DNA of 64,000 nucleotides from a virus. This document shows positions 1 through 12,400 of this stretch, piece after piece. A program made the translations under genes and the position numbers. The notes beneath the pieces are model-generated. The model was not told the origin of the DNA, searched no databases, and saw nothing but the letters and a program-made list of their open reading frames with translations. The stretch is taken from IMG/VR virus record IMGVR_UViG_3300042564_000781, positions 56,668 to 120,667 of that record; one strand, written 5' to 3'. Numbering within the stretch: position 1 is the stretch's first letter; each line of letters starts with the position of its first letter.

Positions 1-1
1 T

Positions 2-3000
2 TTTATAGTAGAAGAAACATACGGACCAGCAGTACAATCAATTACAACAACACCTCTCGACCTTATACAAACTAAAAGAGATATTAGATCTCTAGTCGAT
101 GCAATCACATATGATCTAGCAAGAGGCGGCAACAGTCAGACTGTTGCATTTACTCTTTCATTTTTTGACGAACAGTACAGCTATAAATTTATTACGCCCA
201 GAGTTTCCTCTTCAATTACTGTTCTTATAACAGCCTTTAATCGAGTGTTTACACTAATCTCTGATATTTTAAATAATATAATAGTTGATCCAACGTTTCA
301 AACAATTTATCCGCAGATAACAGGCACTGTTGCCGGACTATCCCAAGCCCTAACGTCAGTACAATCATTTCAAAACATAGTTATTACTGCTCTAATTAAT
401 GAAAATATCAACAGTATACCTGCTCGAAATCAAGGTCTTACTGCAACTTTAATGGTTAAGACCGGAGCCTACCATGAAGAATTACCAATTGTAATTCCCG
501 CTAATACAGCACTTAATGGAGATGAACTCAGGGGTGTAATAGTTTACCCGAAGACAATTATTAATACTATTGCAACTAGATCATTTTCCGCAACAAATTT
601 ATTTAGAGTAAATACAACAGAAGGAATGATTAACAATACCGCAGTTCAGTTTGTATCAGTTAATCCAGTGTCCGGATTTAATACTGTATTCGGCGGAGTT
701 GTTGCCGGAACAACTTATTATGTAATTGGCAGCTCCATCACAAGCACTCAATTTTCAGTAAGTGCAATTCCAGGCGGCCCTCCAGTTACGCTATCAAATG
801 CTACTAGTCAAATGAAAGTATTTGGCGGCGATGCATTAAAGGACATGTTCCGTGTTCAAAATGGTTCAGGTATTAGAAACATGACATTATCTGGGCTGCT
901 AGGCACACTTACAGCACCAAATTCATTTACTACACGTCGTCCGACTGGTGGAAGTTTTGTAAGTTTAGATCCCGGAACCGGCATAGCCGATACCACAGCT
1001 CATATTTACAGAAGAAGTCCATATATTCAAAATGTAACGACTTTTGGTACAGGATGTGTTGGTTTAAAAATCGACGGCAGCTTGCACGCCCTTGGCAACA
1101 AGTCTATAGTGTGTAACGACTTTACACAAATTGTAAGTGACGGAGTTGGTATATACTGCACTGGACCCGGCGCACTTTGCGAAGCAGTGTCAGTATTTTC
1201 ATATTATGCATATGCTGGATACTTATCCGAAGCAGGCGGCCGTATACGTGCTACTAACGGCAACAGCTCATATGGTAACTTTGGAGTTATTGCTGAAGGA
1301 TTTGATACTACTGAAATCCCATCAGTTGGCACGGTATTTAATAGATACTACGAAGCCAGTGCAACTCCTATTAGTGCATTGGGCGCAACTGCTAACATTT
1401 TGAAGCTTCAATACAGTCATGCTGGGCAGGAATATATAACATCAACAACTAACTTGCTACAATATAGTAATTCATTTACTAACTGGACAAGTGACGGTAA
1501 TATTACCCTAATCCAGTCAATACTATCCCCGTTTGCTAATCAATCAGATGCATGGATTGCAACCGGTAATACCTCTGGAACTAACAGTAGCTATTTTTCA
1601 AAATCAATTACTATTGCACCATCGGGAGAAATATATACTAACATTGCTGGTATTAATATTACCGGCGGTGGCTTAGGAGCAACATTTGATATTATAGTAA
1701 CTAGTACGCAATATACAGTGACTATTAACAATGGAGGTACTGGATATGTTGCAACAAATCAGATTCGTATACTTGGCTCTCAACTAGGCGGAATTTCCGG
1801 AGTTAATGATCTAATTATTACAGTTACTGAACTATCAGGAACTACTATTACGACAATTACCTCAATTGGAGTAGTACAGATTGGTAGTGTACAACCATAT
1901 ACTGCAAGCATTTTCTGCAAACAGGGCACATCAACTACGTTTGATCTTGTAGCTACCTTTAGTGGTTATTCTGCAGCATCGAGTAGTATCAGTTACAACT
2001 TTAACACAAATACTATAACTCCGGGTAGTGCAACAGGCGGCATGACTCCTGTTGTATTTTCTGCAACGCCTATATCAACTAATCCTGGATGGGTTAGATT
2101 ATCATTTAGATTCTATGATGTATCCGGATTAAACAATACTCTTAAATTGACAATCTACCCAAGATCGCAACTAGGTAATAGCAGCTATACACTAATATAC
2201 GGAGCACAGTTAGAATTAGGCACCCGCACCGGGTTTTATCAAGAAACAACTACTGGAAGATATACAGCGTATGCAAATTATGACGTTGTAGGAGCAGGAT
2301 CCGGAGTTGATTTAGTTGCAGACGAAATTAGAGACCGTGGCATATATCAAACTCGTATATTAGAAGTTAACGGAGTTACCGGCGGAGTTGGACATAGACT
2401 ATCTACTAATAATGCACAAGCAGGCACTGACTCAACAATTACTATTGCTGGTTCAGATATTGCCGGCCCTAAGGACTATCTTGGAATGCGAGTATTTGTT
2501 AATAGCGGCTTAGGAGCAGGCCAATATGGAGCAATTTCAGCGTTTGACGCAGAATTAAAAATTGCATCAGTATTAAAAGAATCTTTTACTCAATTAGAAA
2601 TAACAACAAGTTCAAGTATTGGTAATATTTTTACGTTAGCACCAAGTGCTGATGTGTATTCATTATATAATAATCAACCAGTACAATTTGTTCCTACTAC
2701 CTACGACACTATTGTAACATTGGTAGGACAAAGTTCAGTAGAGGCAACTAGTACAATAGGAGGTCAAACTAATACTATGTATGTGACCAGCACAGCGCAG
2801 CTGACTGTTAACATGCCGGTAACATTTTCAGGAATAACCTATGGTGGCGTAACTTCAAATTTCACATATTATATAATTGCAATCCTTAACGAAAATGAAA
2901 TTCAATTAGGCTTAACAGTAGGCGGCATAGCTATCTTCTTAAATAATGATGACGGCAGCATGTCATTAAACTATCCGTCAAATACTGGGTATTTAGGTGC

Positions 3001-6000
3001 GCCGACTACTAATATGGATATAAATTTGCCAATATATTTTACAGGCGCAGTATTGTCAGAGATCGAAGCTAGTACTGATTATTTCATTAATGATGTCATT
3101 GACATTAATAATTTTACTATATCAGACACGTTAGTAACTCCTACTGCTACAAGCACCACAGCTATTAGTAATACCGTTACTGTAGATACAAGTGATACGT
3201 TAGTTCCGTTAAATCCTATTAAATTTGCAGGAACTGCATTCGGCTCAATCTTACCAAGCACTAAGTATTATATAAACCACATTGTTGACTCTACAAACAT
3301 TACTATTTCTCTCGGTACATTAACTACTACTGCAACTGCTACTCAAAATGAAGGAGAGTTAATAACAGTTGGAGATACTACTGGATTTGCTATTGGAAAT
3401 GCAATTAAATTTACAGGAACTACGTTCGGCGGTATTGTTAACGATCGAATATATTATATTTCGTACATTAATAACGCTACATCACTAATCGTTAGTTCAT
3501 CGTCGTCGGCATTATCTATTACTGCAACTAATACATCAACTAGCATCAACATTAGTGGAACCGTCTACAATAATGTTTTAACATTGATATCATCGAGTAA
3601 TTTAACACCAATGTATCCTGTAACATTTTCAGGGACTACATTTGGAAGTATCACAGCAGGTACTACGTATTTTATAAGTAGGATTTATGACTCAACTCGT
3701 ATATCAATTACTAATTCGATTATTTCAGTAACTGCAATTGAAACATCAGCAACCTCTAACTTAATACATGTCGAGTCTACTGCCGGATTTGTTGCAGGCA
3801 ACCCAATAATATTTGGAGGAGTATCATTTGGTGGTATAGTTTCAGGGCAATTATACTATATTTCTGCAGTTAACTCACCCACAGACTTTACAATTAGTAC
3901 AACGCCAACTGGATCAGCAGTGGTATTAACGGCCGGCACCGGAAGTATTACAGCAAGAACTCCTGCAGTAAATACTACAGTAACTACAGCAACTGGTTCG
4001 ATGATTGGAACTACTAGGGCTAGTGCTAGTCCAGTATTATTAACTTCTGCAATTGGGCTGTGTATTGTTAGGACAACCAGCTCAACAATCACTTTATCAA
4101 CTGCTACGGGCCTATTAACCGGTACATCAACTACCGTAAAGAAACAATTCACTAGTGATGCAGGCTCTATGGTAGGTACTTTTAGTGTACCTATACTTGG
4201 TGGTATTACTCAAGGAATCACCTACTACGTCCGTACTATTACACCGGGTGTATCAAATACATTTACAATAACAGCTACAAGTGGCGGCGGGACTAATGTA
4301 ACACTAACAGATACAGTAGGTTCTATGAAGATAGGGCAGATAGGCTGGGATCATATAAATCCAGGAACACCATTAGTAGCATCGTTTGACTCCACATCTG
4401 TGTACAGTATTGAGCCACGAATTATATATTCTAAACCCAATTTTACATCAACTAGCTCATTAGCTACTACACAAGCAGTTGGGGTTTCTTATGTTGATAT
4501 AGGATACGGCGGCGGTAAATTTACCGGACTTGCTAATGCTGATTCGACATTAACAGTTAGTGAAGATGGAGTACTATGGACACCACAATCATTACCATCT
4601 TCTGCAACATGGTCTAGTATTGCTTACGGAAGCAGTTATTGGGTGATTATATCATCCGGGGGTAGTGGTATTTCTGGCTCTAAAGTATTATACTCAAATA
4701 GCAATTTAGCAACATGGAAAACATCCTACTTGCCAAGTATTGGAAATTGGAGTAAAGTAGCGTACGGAAACGGAAAATTTGTTGCTATCACAAGCAATTC
4801 TGCAAGTTCGTCGTACTCATTAAATTTTGGCGCTACTTGGGTAGCAGGCACAGGATTACCTAATACTACATGGTCAGGACTAACATATGGCGCTGGCACA
4901 TTTGTTGCAGTAGCAACAGGCGGAACTCAGGCTGCAAGAAGTACTGATGGAATTACATGGGCATCTAGCACATTACCTAATTCAACTGCATGGTCGGGCG
5001 TTGCGTATGGAAACGGAAGATTCGTTGCAGTGTCATCAACTTTATCTAAAGCAGCATATAGCCTAGATGGGATTACATGGAGTCAATCATTATACAGTGT
5101 GCTCGGAACTAATATTGCCTATGGAAACGGAGTATTTATTTTAGCAGGAGATGACCCATTTTGTTATACAAGCGAAGATGGAATTGTATGGACCAAAACA
5201 GCAGTCGTTCCGGGTGTTGGACGAATGGTGTATGGATTATATGGTGTAAACGGAAGATTTGCATCAGTTAGTGGCCAGGATACGGCAATGGTAATTACTG
5301 CAGGCAGTCAGACTAAAGCAAGAGCCAGTGTTGCTGGTGGAAAAATTATAGAGATTAACGAATGGGATCCAGGTTCAAATTATATAAATTCCCCAACAGT
5401 AACCATAGTCGATGCTAATGCTACAGTTTTAACAGCAACGTCGCCACTACTTGGCTCTGGTGTATTAGGAAATCCTACATTTATTAATCGAGGCACAGGA
5501 TATAATACTAATACTACTACTATTACAATTACAGGAGATGGGTATGCTGAACGTTTTCAAACTGGTCTAGGAATCATTATTAGCAATTTGATAGTATTGC
5601 CAGTAGCCGGTGATAATCTTGCAATCGCTGGGAACGACACAATCTATAAAGTAACGTCTGCAACACTATTAGATGGATCAATTACTCCAAACATTATTGC
5701 TGAAGTATTTGTGTCACCTGAAATAACAGTTGGCTTATCACCTAATCAGGGAGTGCCTGTATCAATCAGGACAAAATACAGTCAAGTACGATTAACTAAT
5801 CATGACTACTTGAACATTGGATACGGAAACTTTGAAGAATCAAATTATCCATTGCTACCAGCAAGCACAGTATTGTCGCAAGAGAATGAGGCAGTTGATG
5901 CTAACTATGGCCGTGTGTTTTATTCTTCAACAGACCAAGACGGTAACTTCCGAGTTGGTAAACTATTTGCGGTTGAGCAGGCTACTGGTATTATTACGCT

Positions 6001-6421
6001 AAGTGCTAGTCAATTTGGACTAAGCGGACTAAATGAACTTAAAATTGGTGGCGTTGCAGTCGGCGGCAACAGTGTTATTATTACACAGTTTAGTACAGAC
6101 TCTACGTTTGTTGCAAATTCTAATAGCATTGTGCCAACACAAAAAGCAATTAAGGCATACTTAGGTGCAAAATTAACACAGGGTGGATCTAATACATTTA
6201 CCGGGCAATTAATTGCTGGTACTGTGTTAGTCGGCGGACCTGATAAGATTGCCAGTACTATTGTTGAAGGTAACGATGGATGGCATATAAACATGCCAAA
6301 TACAGTCGATGTAACGGGTGTAAATGACGGGAACGGCGGCGGCGCTGGCGGCTGGGATGGCGACGGAATGGCAATGGCATTCTTTCAAATGTCCTTTGCC
6401 CCAGGAAGTGCTGATCAATAA
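2..6421 (+). CDS. Giant tail-fibre-like virion protein A (5' end cut by window)
   Basis: The frame is open from base 2, so the gene starts upstream of the window and at least 2139 residues are visible; the GTG at 245 is internal. The first residues carry a KRDIRSLVDAITYDL motif that recurs eight times in the next gene. Around nt 835-1320 a block ends in the 14-residue GGRIRATNGNSSYG, identical in the next gene. Many short beta-rich units contain GTTYY or TTYYI. Around nt 4480-5290 come propeller-like repeats of the form AYGNGxFVAV...S.DGxTW. The C-terminal ~200 residues (from nt 5773: KYSQVRL, STDQDGNF, ITQFSTD, PTQKAIK) match the end of the next protein. This looks like a secreted-surface, receptor-binding or fibre-shaft protein, a paralogue of its neighbour. 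The fibre role is inferred from repeats and context; the exact T4 counterpart is unknown. Confidence 0.75.
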   Translation, partial: FIVEETYGPAVQSITTTPLDLIQTKRDIRSLVDAITYDLARGGNSQTVAFTLSFFDEQYSYKFITPRVSSSITVLITAFNRVFTLISDILNNIIVDPTFQTIYPQITGTVAGLSQALTSVQSFQNIVITALINENINSIPARNQGLTATLMVKTGAYHEELPIVIPANTALNGDELRGVIVYPKTIINTIATRSFSATNLFRVNTTEGMINNTAVQFVSVNPVSGFNTVFGGVVAGTTYYVIGSSITSTQFSVSAIPGGPPVTLSNATSQMKVFGGDALKDMFRVQNGSGIRNMTLSGLLGTLTAPNSFTTRRPTGGSFVSLDPGTGIADTTAHIYRRSPYIQNVTTFGTGCVGLKIDGSLHALGNKSIVCNDFTQIVSDGVGIYCTGPGALCEAVSVFSYYAYAGYLSEAGGRIRATNGNSSYGNFGVIAEGFDTTEIPSVGTVFNRYYEASATPISALGATANILKLQYSHAGQEYITSTTNLLQYSNSFTNWTSDGNITLIQSILSPFANQSDAWIATGNTSGTNSSYFSKSITIAPSGEIYTNIAGINITGGGLGATFDIIVTSTQYTVTINNGGTGYVATNQIRILGSQLGGISGVNDLIITVTELSGTTITTITSIGVVQIGSVQPYTASIFCKQGTSTTFDLVATFSGYSAASSSISYNFNTNTITPGSATGGMTPVVFSATPISTNPGWVRLSFRFYDVSGLNNTLKLTIYPRSQLGNSSYTLIYGAQLELGTRTGFYQETTTGRYTAYANYDVVGAGSGVDLVADEIRDRGIYQTRILEVNGVTGGVGHRLSTNNAQAGTDSTITIAGSDIAGPKDYLGMRVFVNSGLGAGQYGAISAFDAELKIASVLKESFTQLEITTSSSIGNIFTLAPSADVYSLYNNQPVQFVPTTYDTIVTLVGQSSVEATSTIGGQTNTMYVTSTAQLTVNMPVTFSGITYGGVTSNFTYYIIAILNENEIQLGLTVGGIAIFLNNDDGSMSLNYPSNTGYLGAPTTNMDINLPIYFTGAVLSEIEASTDYFINDVIDINNFTISDTLVTPTATSTTAISNTVTVDTSDTLVPLNPIKFAGTAFGSILPSTKYYINHIVDSTNITISLGTLTTTATATQNEGELITVGDTTGFAIGNAIKFTGTTFGGIVNDRIYYISYINNATSLIVSSSSSALSITATNTSTSINISGTVYNNVLTLISSSNLTPMYPVTFSGTTFGSITAGTTYFISRIYDSTRISITNSIISVTAIETSATSNLIHVESTAGFVAGNPIIFGGVSFGGIVSGQLYYISAVNSPTDFTISTTPTGSAVVLTAGTGSITARTPAVNTTVTTATGSMIGTTRASASPVLLTSAIGLCIVRTTSSTITLSTATGLLTGTSTTVKKQFTSDAGSMVGTFSVPILGGITQGITYYVRTITPGVSNTFTITATSGGGTNVTLTDTVGSMKIGQIGWDHINPGTPLVASFDSTSVYSIEPRIIYSKPNFTSTSSLATTQAVGVSYVDIGYGGGKFTGLANADSTLTVSEDGVLWTPQSLPSSATWSSIAYGSSYWVIISSGGSGISGSKVLYSNSNLATWKTSYLPSIGNWSKVAYGNGKFVAITSNSASSSYSLNFGATWVAGTGLPNTTWSGLTYGAGTFVAVATGGTQAARSTDGITWASSTLPNSTAWSGVAYGNGRFVAVSSTLSKAAYSLDGITWSQSLYSVLGTNIAYGNGVFILAGDDPFCYTSEDGIVWTKTAVVPGVGRMVYGLYGVNGRFASVSGQDTAMVITAGSQTKARASVAGGKIIEINEWDPGSNYINSPTVTIVDANATVLTATSPLLGSGVLGNPTFINRGTGYNTNTTTITITGDGYAERFQTGLGIIISNLIVLPVAGDNLAIAGNDTIYKVTSATLLDGSITPNIIAEVFVSPEITVGLSPNQGVPVSIRTKYSQVRLTNHDYLNIGYGNFEESNYPLLPASTVLSQENEAVDANYGRVFYSSTDQDGNFRVGKLFAVEQATGIITLSASQFGLSGLNELKIGGVAVGGNSVIITQFSTDSTFVANSNSIVPTQKAIKAYLGAKLTQGGSNTFTGQLIAGTVLVGGPDKIASTIVEGNDGWHINMPNTVDVTGVNDGNGGGAGGWDGDGMAMAFFQMSFAPGSADQ

Positions 6422-6440
6422 AATTGAAATATTAAACTAA

Positions 6441-6448
6441 GATAAATA
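6441..6448 (+). promoter_or_regulatory. T4-like late promoter (GATAAATA)
   Basis: GATAAATA differs by one base from the T4 late consensus TATAAATA. It lies 22 bases before the start of the 3602-residue fibre gene. The predicted transcript begins near 6454 and contains an AAAGGAC ribosome binding site before ATG 6471. Confidence 0.6.
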
Positions 6449-6470
6449 TAATGTAAAAGGACGAAAGCAA

Positions 6471-9400
6471 ATGGCTGAATTTAAACTAGGTAGAATTAGA
6501 TTTGTATGGAAAGGTCAGTGGACCGTTGGAACTCCATATCTAATAGATGACGTGGTAAGCAACGGCGGAAAGAGTTATATTTGTGTTGTAAATCACACTG
6601 CTTCTAGTCTTTTCGATACTGATTTGGACTATCCAGGAGTACCAAGATGGGAAATTGTCGCCGACGGAACACAATGGAATGGCAACTGGGAACCAGAGAC
6701 ATATTACAATCCGGGTGCAGTTGTCAAATACGGTGCATTAGTTTATATTTGTAAAACTGGTCACACATCGGCTACATATGTAGCACCTACTTATTTGGGA
6801 CTAGAAGACGATCAAGTAAACTGGGAATTGTTTGCTACTTCATTTAGCTGGGAAGGCACTTGGACAACTGCTACTCGATATAGACTTAATGATTTTGTAG
6901 TTTACGGCGGCACTACCTATGTATGTAATACTCCGCATATTTCTGCTGCAATCTCAGCAAGCATAACGGCAACTAATTTTACAGTCCTTGCCGGAACTGC
7001 TACCCTAACATTTGCATCAAAAGTAGTTGCACCATATGCTGTAGGAGCAACAATTACCTTAGCAGGCTTTAGTCCAGCAGCTACTACTTCTCCAGCAAAT
7101 AATATTAATACAACCTTTACTGTATTAACCTGCACTACAACCCAATTAACATTTGCGCTAACAGGTACATATACTAATTCGGTATTAGGTACTGTATCCG
7201 GAACAAGCCAGTTGGGATTAGAACTTGACGCAGCAAAATGGGATACGTTTAATCAAGGAATTACCTATCTAGGAGATTGGAATTCTGCAAGCCTTCCAGG
7301 CGGAGCCAATGTTAGATATAAGCAAAACGATATTGTAAAATGGGGAGCAGATCTATGGATCTGTATAACCCCACATACGTCAACCGGAGCAACAATAGAC
7401 ACTAGTAAGTTTAGTGTGTTTGTTAATGGATTCCAATTTGAAAATAGTTGGAATAATTCAACAGTATATCAAATAGGAGATACAATAACGTACGGCGGCT
7501 ATTCGTATATTGCTAAAACAAATCATACCAACAAACAACCAACTAGTAATCCTAGTGACTGGGCTGTATTTACTACGGGTATTAATTTTGTAGGTGAATA
7601 TGATGAAACTACTAATTATCGAGTTGGCGATCTTATTCGTAACGGTGCATACACATATATTGCTAGACTTGATAGTTTAGCGCAAACCCCTGTATCAGCA
7701 ACTACTTACTGGGCAAGATTGAATAGTGGATTACGCTGGACTAACACACCTGAAACTTATCTAGCAGTTGATTCAGTTGCTGTGTTACCCGGAGTAGGTA
7801 GCGGTGCTAAATTTGATGTTACTCGCACTGGCACTGTGTATAATGTTACGCTAACTTCAGGACAGGCTGGAATAAATTATGCGGCTCTTGATCGAATTAA
7901 AATTCTTGGCAGCAACCTCGGCGGCATTAGTCCAGCCAATGATATTACAATTACTGTTGTAACAGTTTCAACTAGCGCAGTTGCAACATTTACAGCATCT
8001 GGTCGATCAGTAACCTGGACAGTTGACACAGATTACTTATTAGGCGACACTGCATCATTTGGTGCGAATAGTTATATCTGCATTGATGCACATACTTCAA
8101 GTTCACTAAACAGACCAGATGCTGACGCACAGGGAGACTATTGGAATCTGTTAACAGCTGGTTCAGAATATAATATTCTTACAACCACAGGTGATCTAGT
8201 ATACTACGGCGACAACGGCCCTGAAAGACTGCCGGTTGGAACAAACGGCCAAGTGTTACGAAGCCAAGACGGCGTTCCAGTCTGGGCCAACTACGGATTA
8301 ATTAATAACTTAGTGTTTGTAGGACCATTGGGCCGAGATGTTGCTTACCCTGATGCTGGCTCAACGATTGACCAACCTTGGAAAAGTGTAAGGTATGCAG
8401 CTAAACAAGTTGAAGAAGGATACTTAAATCCGCAAGCTAAGATGCTGTTAGTTAAAAACAAACAGTTTATGATGAAAGAAATTACCAACTGGGTAAATTA
8501 TACTTATACTGTTAGAATTTCAGCCGCTGATTCCTTAGACGACATATTCACCTGTATCACTACTGTTAATCTAGTAGTAAATATGCCTATTAGTTTTACT
8601 GGAACAATTGGAGGAGTTACAGCAGGTGTAACTTATTATGTTAAAACTATTGTTAACGGTACAACATTTACAATTTCAGACTTGTCTGGAGGTACATTAC
8701 GTCAGTTAACTACCGGCTCGGGCACAATGACTGGATCATTGGTGTATGACTATGCGTTCTGCGAACGAGATACTGGATTAATTGTTGACGCATTAATTCA
8801 TGATATTACACACGGAGGCACCGGCAAAATTACTGCTGCCGCAAAAGCATACTATACTGCCGCAGGTAACGCTTACATTAATAACAATTTTGGTGCACAA
8901 ACTACACAAACCGTTGCAGCATACACTTATCTAAGTACCCTAGTAGAAAAAATCCTTGGCAATATTGCTTGGAGAAATTACCAAGCAATGAATGGAATTA
9001 CATCAGGTGTAATTCAAATAGTTGATACTTCATTTACTGCCGAAGCAGGCACTTCTATCACAGCAGCTGAATTACTGTCAATTATTACAAACGGCATTCT
9101 TGCAGGGTCAGTAACCGCTATACCTGTTGCAATTTATCCTAATACTACTATTTCAGTTAAAACTGGAACGTTCACAGAAGTGCTACCAATTGTGATTTCT
9201 CCATATACTGCGGTAGTAGGAGATGAATTACGTAGTTCAGTTATTCAACCAGCTACTGCAAATCCATTGTTAGCTACTGATAAAGCAAAAACTACATCAG
9301 CATTGAATCGTATTGCCTCAGTAGCCGGCGATATTGTGCAAAACATCGTAGTAACTCCTACAGTAGGAAATACTGAAACACAATATTATGTCGGCGGATA

Positions 9401-12400
9401 TGCGGGTAGTGGAACAACATCAACTGCTGTTGGAGCAAAAACTACTGTTATATCAACAATTTTATCAGGCGGCCTTGGCTCAGTTCCATCAACTGTAATT
9501 TCAGATCCTGCCGGATATGATGCTGGATATTTAAATGCACGTAGATTAGTTGTAGCTAACAAGGCATTCTTACAAGCAGAAATTAGTGCATGGATTAATG
9601 TACAAATAGCAGGTAATATTGCTCCGTTTGTTGGATTCACTTATGGTGGCACTGATCAAACAAACTGTGAACGAGATGTAGGGTATATTGTCGATGCTCT
9701 ACGATACGATTTAACCTATGGCGGGAACTTGGAAACTATTGTAGCTGCTCGAGCATACTATTCTTATGGATCATATGTTGGTGACTCTGCTTCAAAGCTT
9801 CGTGCGTTAGCAGTACAAAATCGTATTAAGAGTATCATTGATAATATTGCCGTCGGAGATAATTCAGGCTGGACTAAGTCTGTAGGCAATGCACTTAACC
9901 AGGATGATTCGTTACCACACGGATCTGTACCAGCGGGCGCATTTGCACAAGCACGTATCCAAGAAATATACAATACAATTGACACAGGGGTAACTCCAGA
10001 TACAATTGAACCTCCGACTAGTTGGGTTAGCAATGATCTTGTTCTAGCTAAAATAGCAATTACAAATTTAAAGGCTGGCATACAAGCTGGAGCAATTGAG
10101 TACATTAGTACAAAGTATCCAACATTAACATACAACACAGTCACTTGTTCTCGAGATGTTGGCTATATGGTTGATGCTGTAGCATACGATGTAATGTTTG
10201 GTAGTAATTTTAGATCTATTACGGCTGGTAGAAGTTACTATAGAGCAACAGCATCTGCACAGTATGTAATTGCAAACCAACTAGCAGCGACATTAGATAC
10301 TATAACATATATTGACACAGCGATTAGACAAATAACAACCGGTCAATCTGGCTCAGTTGGTAGCACATTAGCTGTTTCGAGAGTAGAGACTAGTGCCAAT
10401 ACTATGTATGATATTATTGCTAGCGGGTTAGGATCTATACCAACACTAGTATTACCAACACCAACTGGCGGCACCGGCAATGCATATGACAGCAATTATT
10501 TAAATGCCCGACAACAAATTGTAGAAAACTACGCATTCATCAAAGCTGAAATTGCTCAATATCTAAATGTTAACTATAATGCTGTTTGGGTAGCACTTGG
10601 TGCAACTGGCCAGGCAGGATGTGCTCGAGATATTGGCTACATCTTAGACGGAGTACGCTATGATATTACCTACGGTGGTAACTTACAATCACTAATTGTA
10701 GGTAGTGCATACTATTCAAATTACGTTTTAGCTATTGGGTCTGGTGAGCTTACTGCAACAGTTGCGGCCTACACTAGAATTAAAACAATCGTTGGACAAA
10801 TTGCACAACGTCAAACAGTAACACCTACTGTGGGTTATAGTGGTCCTTCACAATATTTAGGCGGTACCGGTGACCTAGTAGGTACCGCTGCAACCTTTGC
10901 TCAAGATCGGGTACAAGACGTTATTGATTGGGTTAGCAACGGTTACGCTAATGCAACTATTACGCCAAGTATTGCTTGGGCTAGTTCTGCACTACAAACA
11001 GCATTTGCAGAAGTTCAAGCAAAGAGATCTGAGATACAAGCTGATACGCTATGGTGGGTCTACAAGAATTATCAAAACTTAAACTTTAATGCTGATTTAT
11101 GTTCTAGAGACGCGGGCTATATTGTTGATGCGCTAAGTTATGACTTAGTATTTGGCAGTAACTTTGCTGCAATCACAGCAGGAAGAAGTTATCAACGTGC
11201 AACACCGTCGGCCCAAGTGGTAGCAACAGTACAGCGGCAAGCTGAATTAGGTTCAGTTAATTTTATCAAATATAAAGTTAAGCATATTGCAGCCTCGGGC
11301 GCAGTAGCACAGATTAATGCAATTGTTTCTGATGTGACTGGATTTATTAATGGCGGAGCAATTCCTCGAGTACAATGGACTAATCCATCAACGATTACCA
11401 GTGCATATGCTGCTGCGACCGTATTGTTAAGAGACAATGCACCATTTATTCAAGCAGAAATCACAGCATGGATCAATGTACAAATTGCGGCCAACGCTTC
11501 TGGATTTGTTGGATTACAATTCAGCAGATCAGCTTGCGAAAGAGATGTAGGTTTAATTATTGAAGCACTAGTATACGATTTAACCTATGGTTACGGTGTT
11601 GGTAATATTGGTAAAATTGCTACACTGATTGCAGGTAAAGCATATTACTCTGCACTAACAAGCGTATTACAAATAGATTCAGGCGACTCAACAGCTACAA
11701 TTGCAGCTTATAACAGATTAAAGGCTGTTGCACAGAGTGTAGTTCAAGACACCGCAGTAACTCCAAGTGCAGGTAATTCTGTATCTCAAGTAAGAGCAGT
11801 TACCGGCCAGACAGTTGGGTCAGTTGCTACTGCTACATCTGTAGGCACATTGGTTGATGTTATCACCAATATAATTACCAACGGTCTTACAACCGGTGTT
11901 CCTCAGATAACTATTTCTGCGGTTGCTGGCGGCACAACATTTACTAGCGGAACACATAACCTTGCAGTAGGAGATGTTGTTATACCACAATCTACTCCAA
12001 CTACAGGTAACGGTGGATTTGGCCTAGTTAGCGGAACAAGATACTATGTTGCATCTACACCGTTAGGCACAACATTTACATTGGCTGCATATCAAGGCGG
12101 TGCCGCAATTACTACCTTTACTAACGGTACAGGATTAACTATCGCTGCTGAGATTAACAACTTACCAAGTACAAGTTGGGTATCTGCATCTTTAGTTACT
12201 TTACGTAATGCATTACAATCAAATAAAGCAACTATTAAAAATCAGATTACACAATATATTGCTACTAACTATACTACGTTAGTATACAATTCTTCAACAT
12301 GTGAAAGAGACGTTGGCTTGATTGTTGACTACATTGCCTACGATATGATGTTTGACAGTAACTATCTAACAATAACCTCAGCAAGAAGCTATTTTAGAGC

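Noticed and set aside
3079-4152. Minus-strand open frames inside the first giant fibre gene
   Set aside because: Hydrophobic, Val/Ala-rich shadows of Thr-rich repeats on the other strand, without ribosome sites or promoters.
9662-11580. Regular repeats considered as a CRISPR array
   Set aside because: Units are ~480 bases, in frame and coding; no short direct repeats with unique spacers occur.
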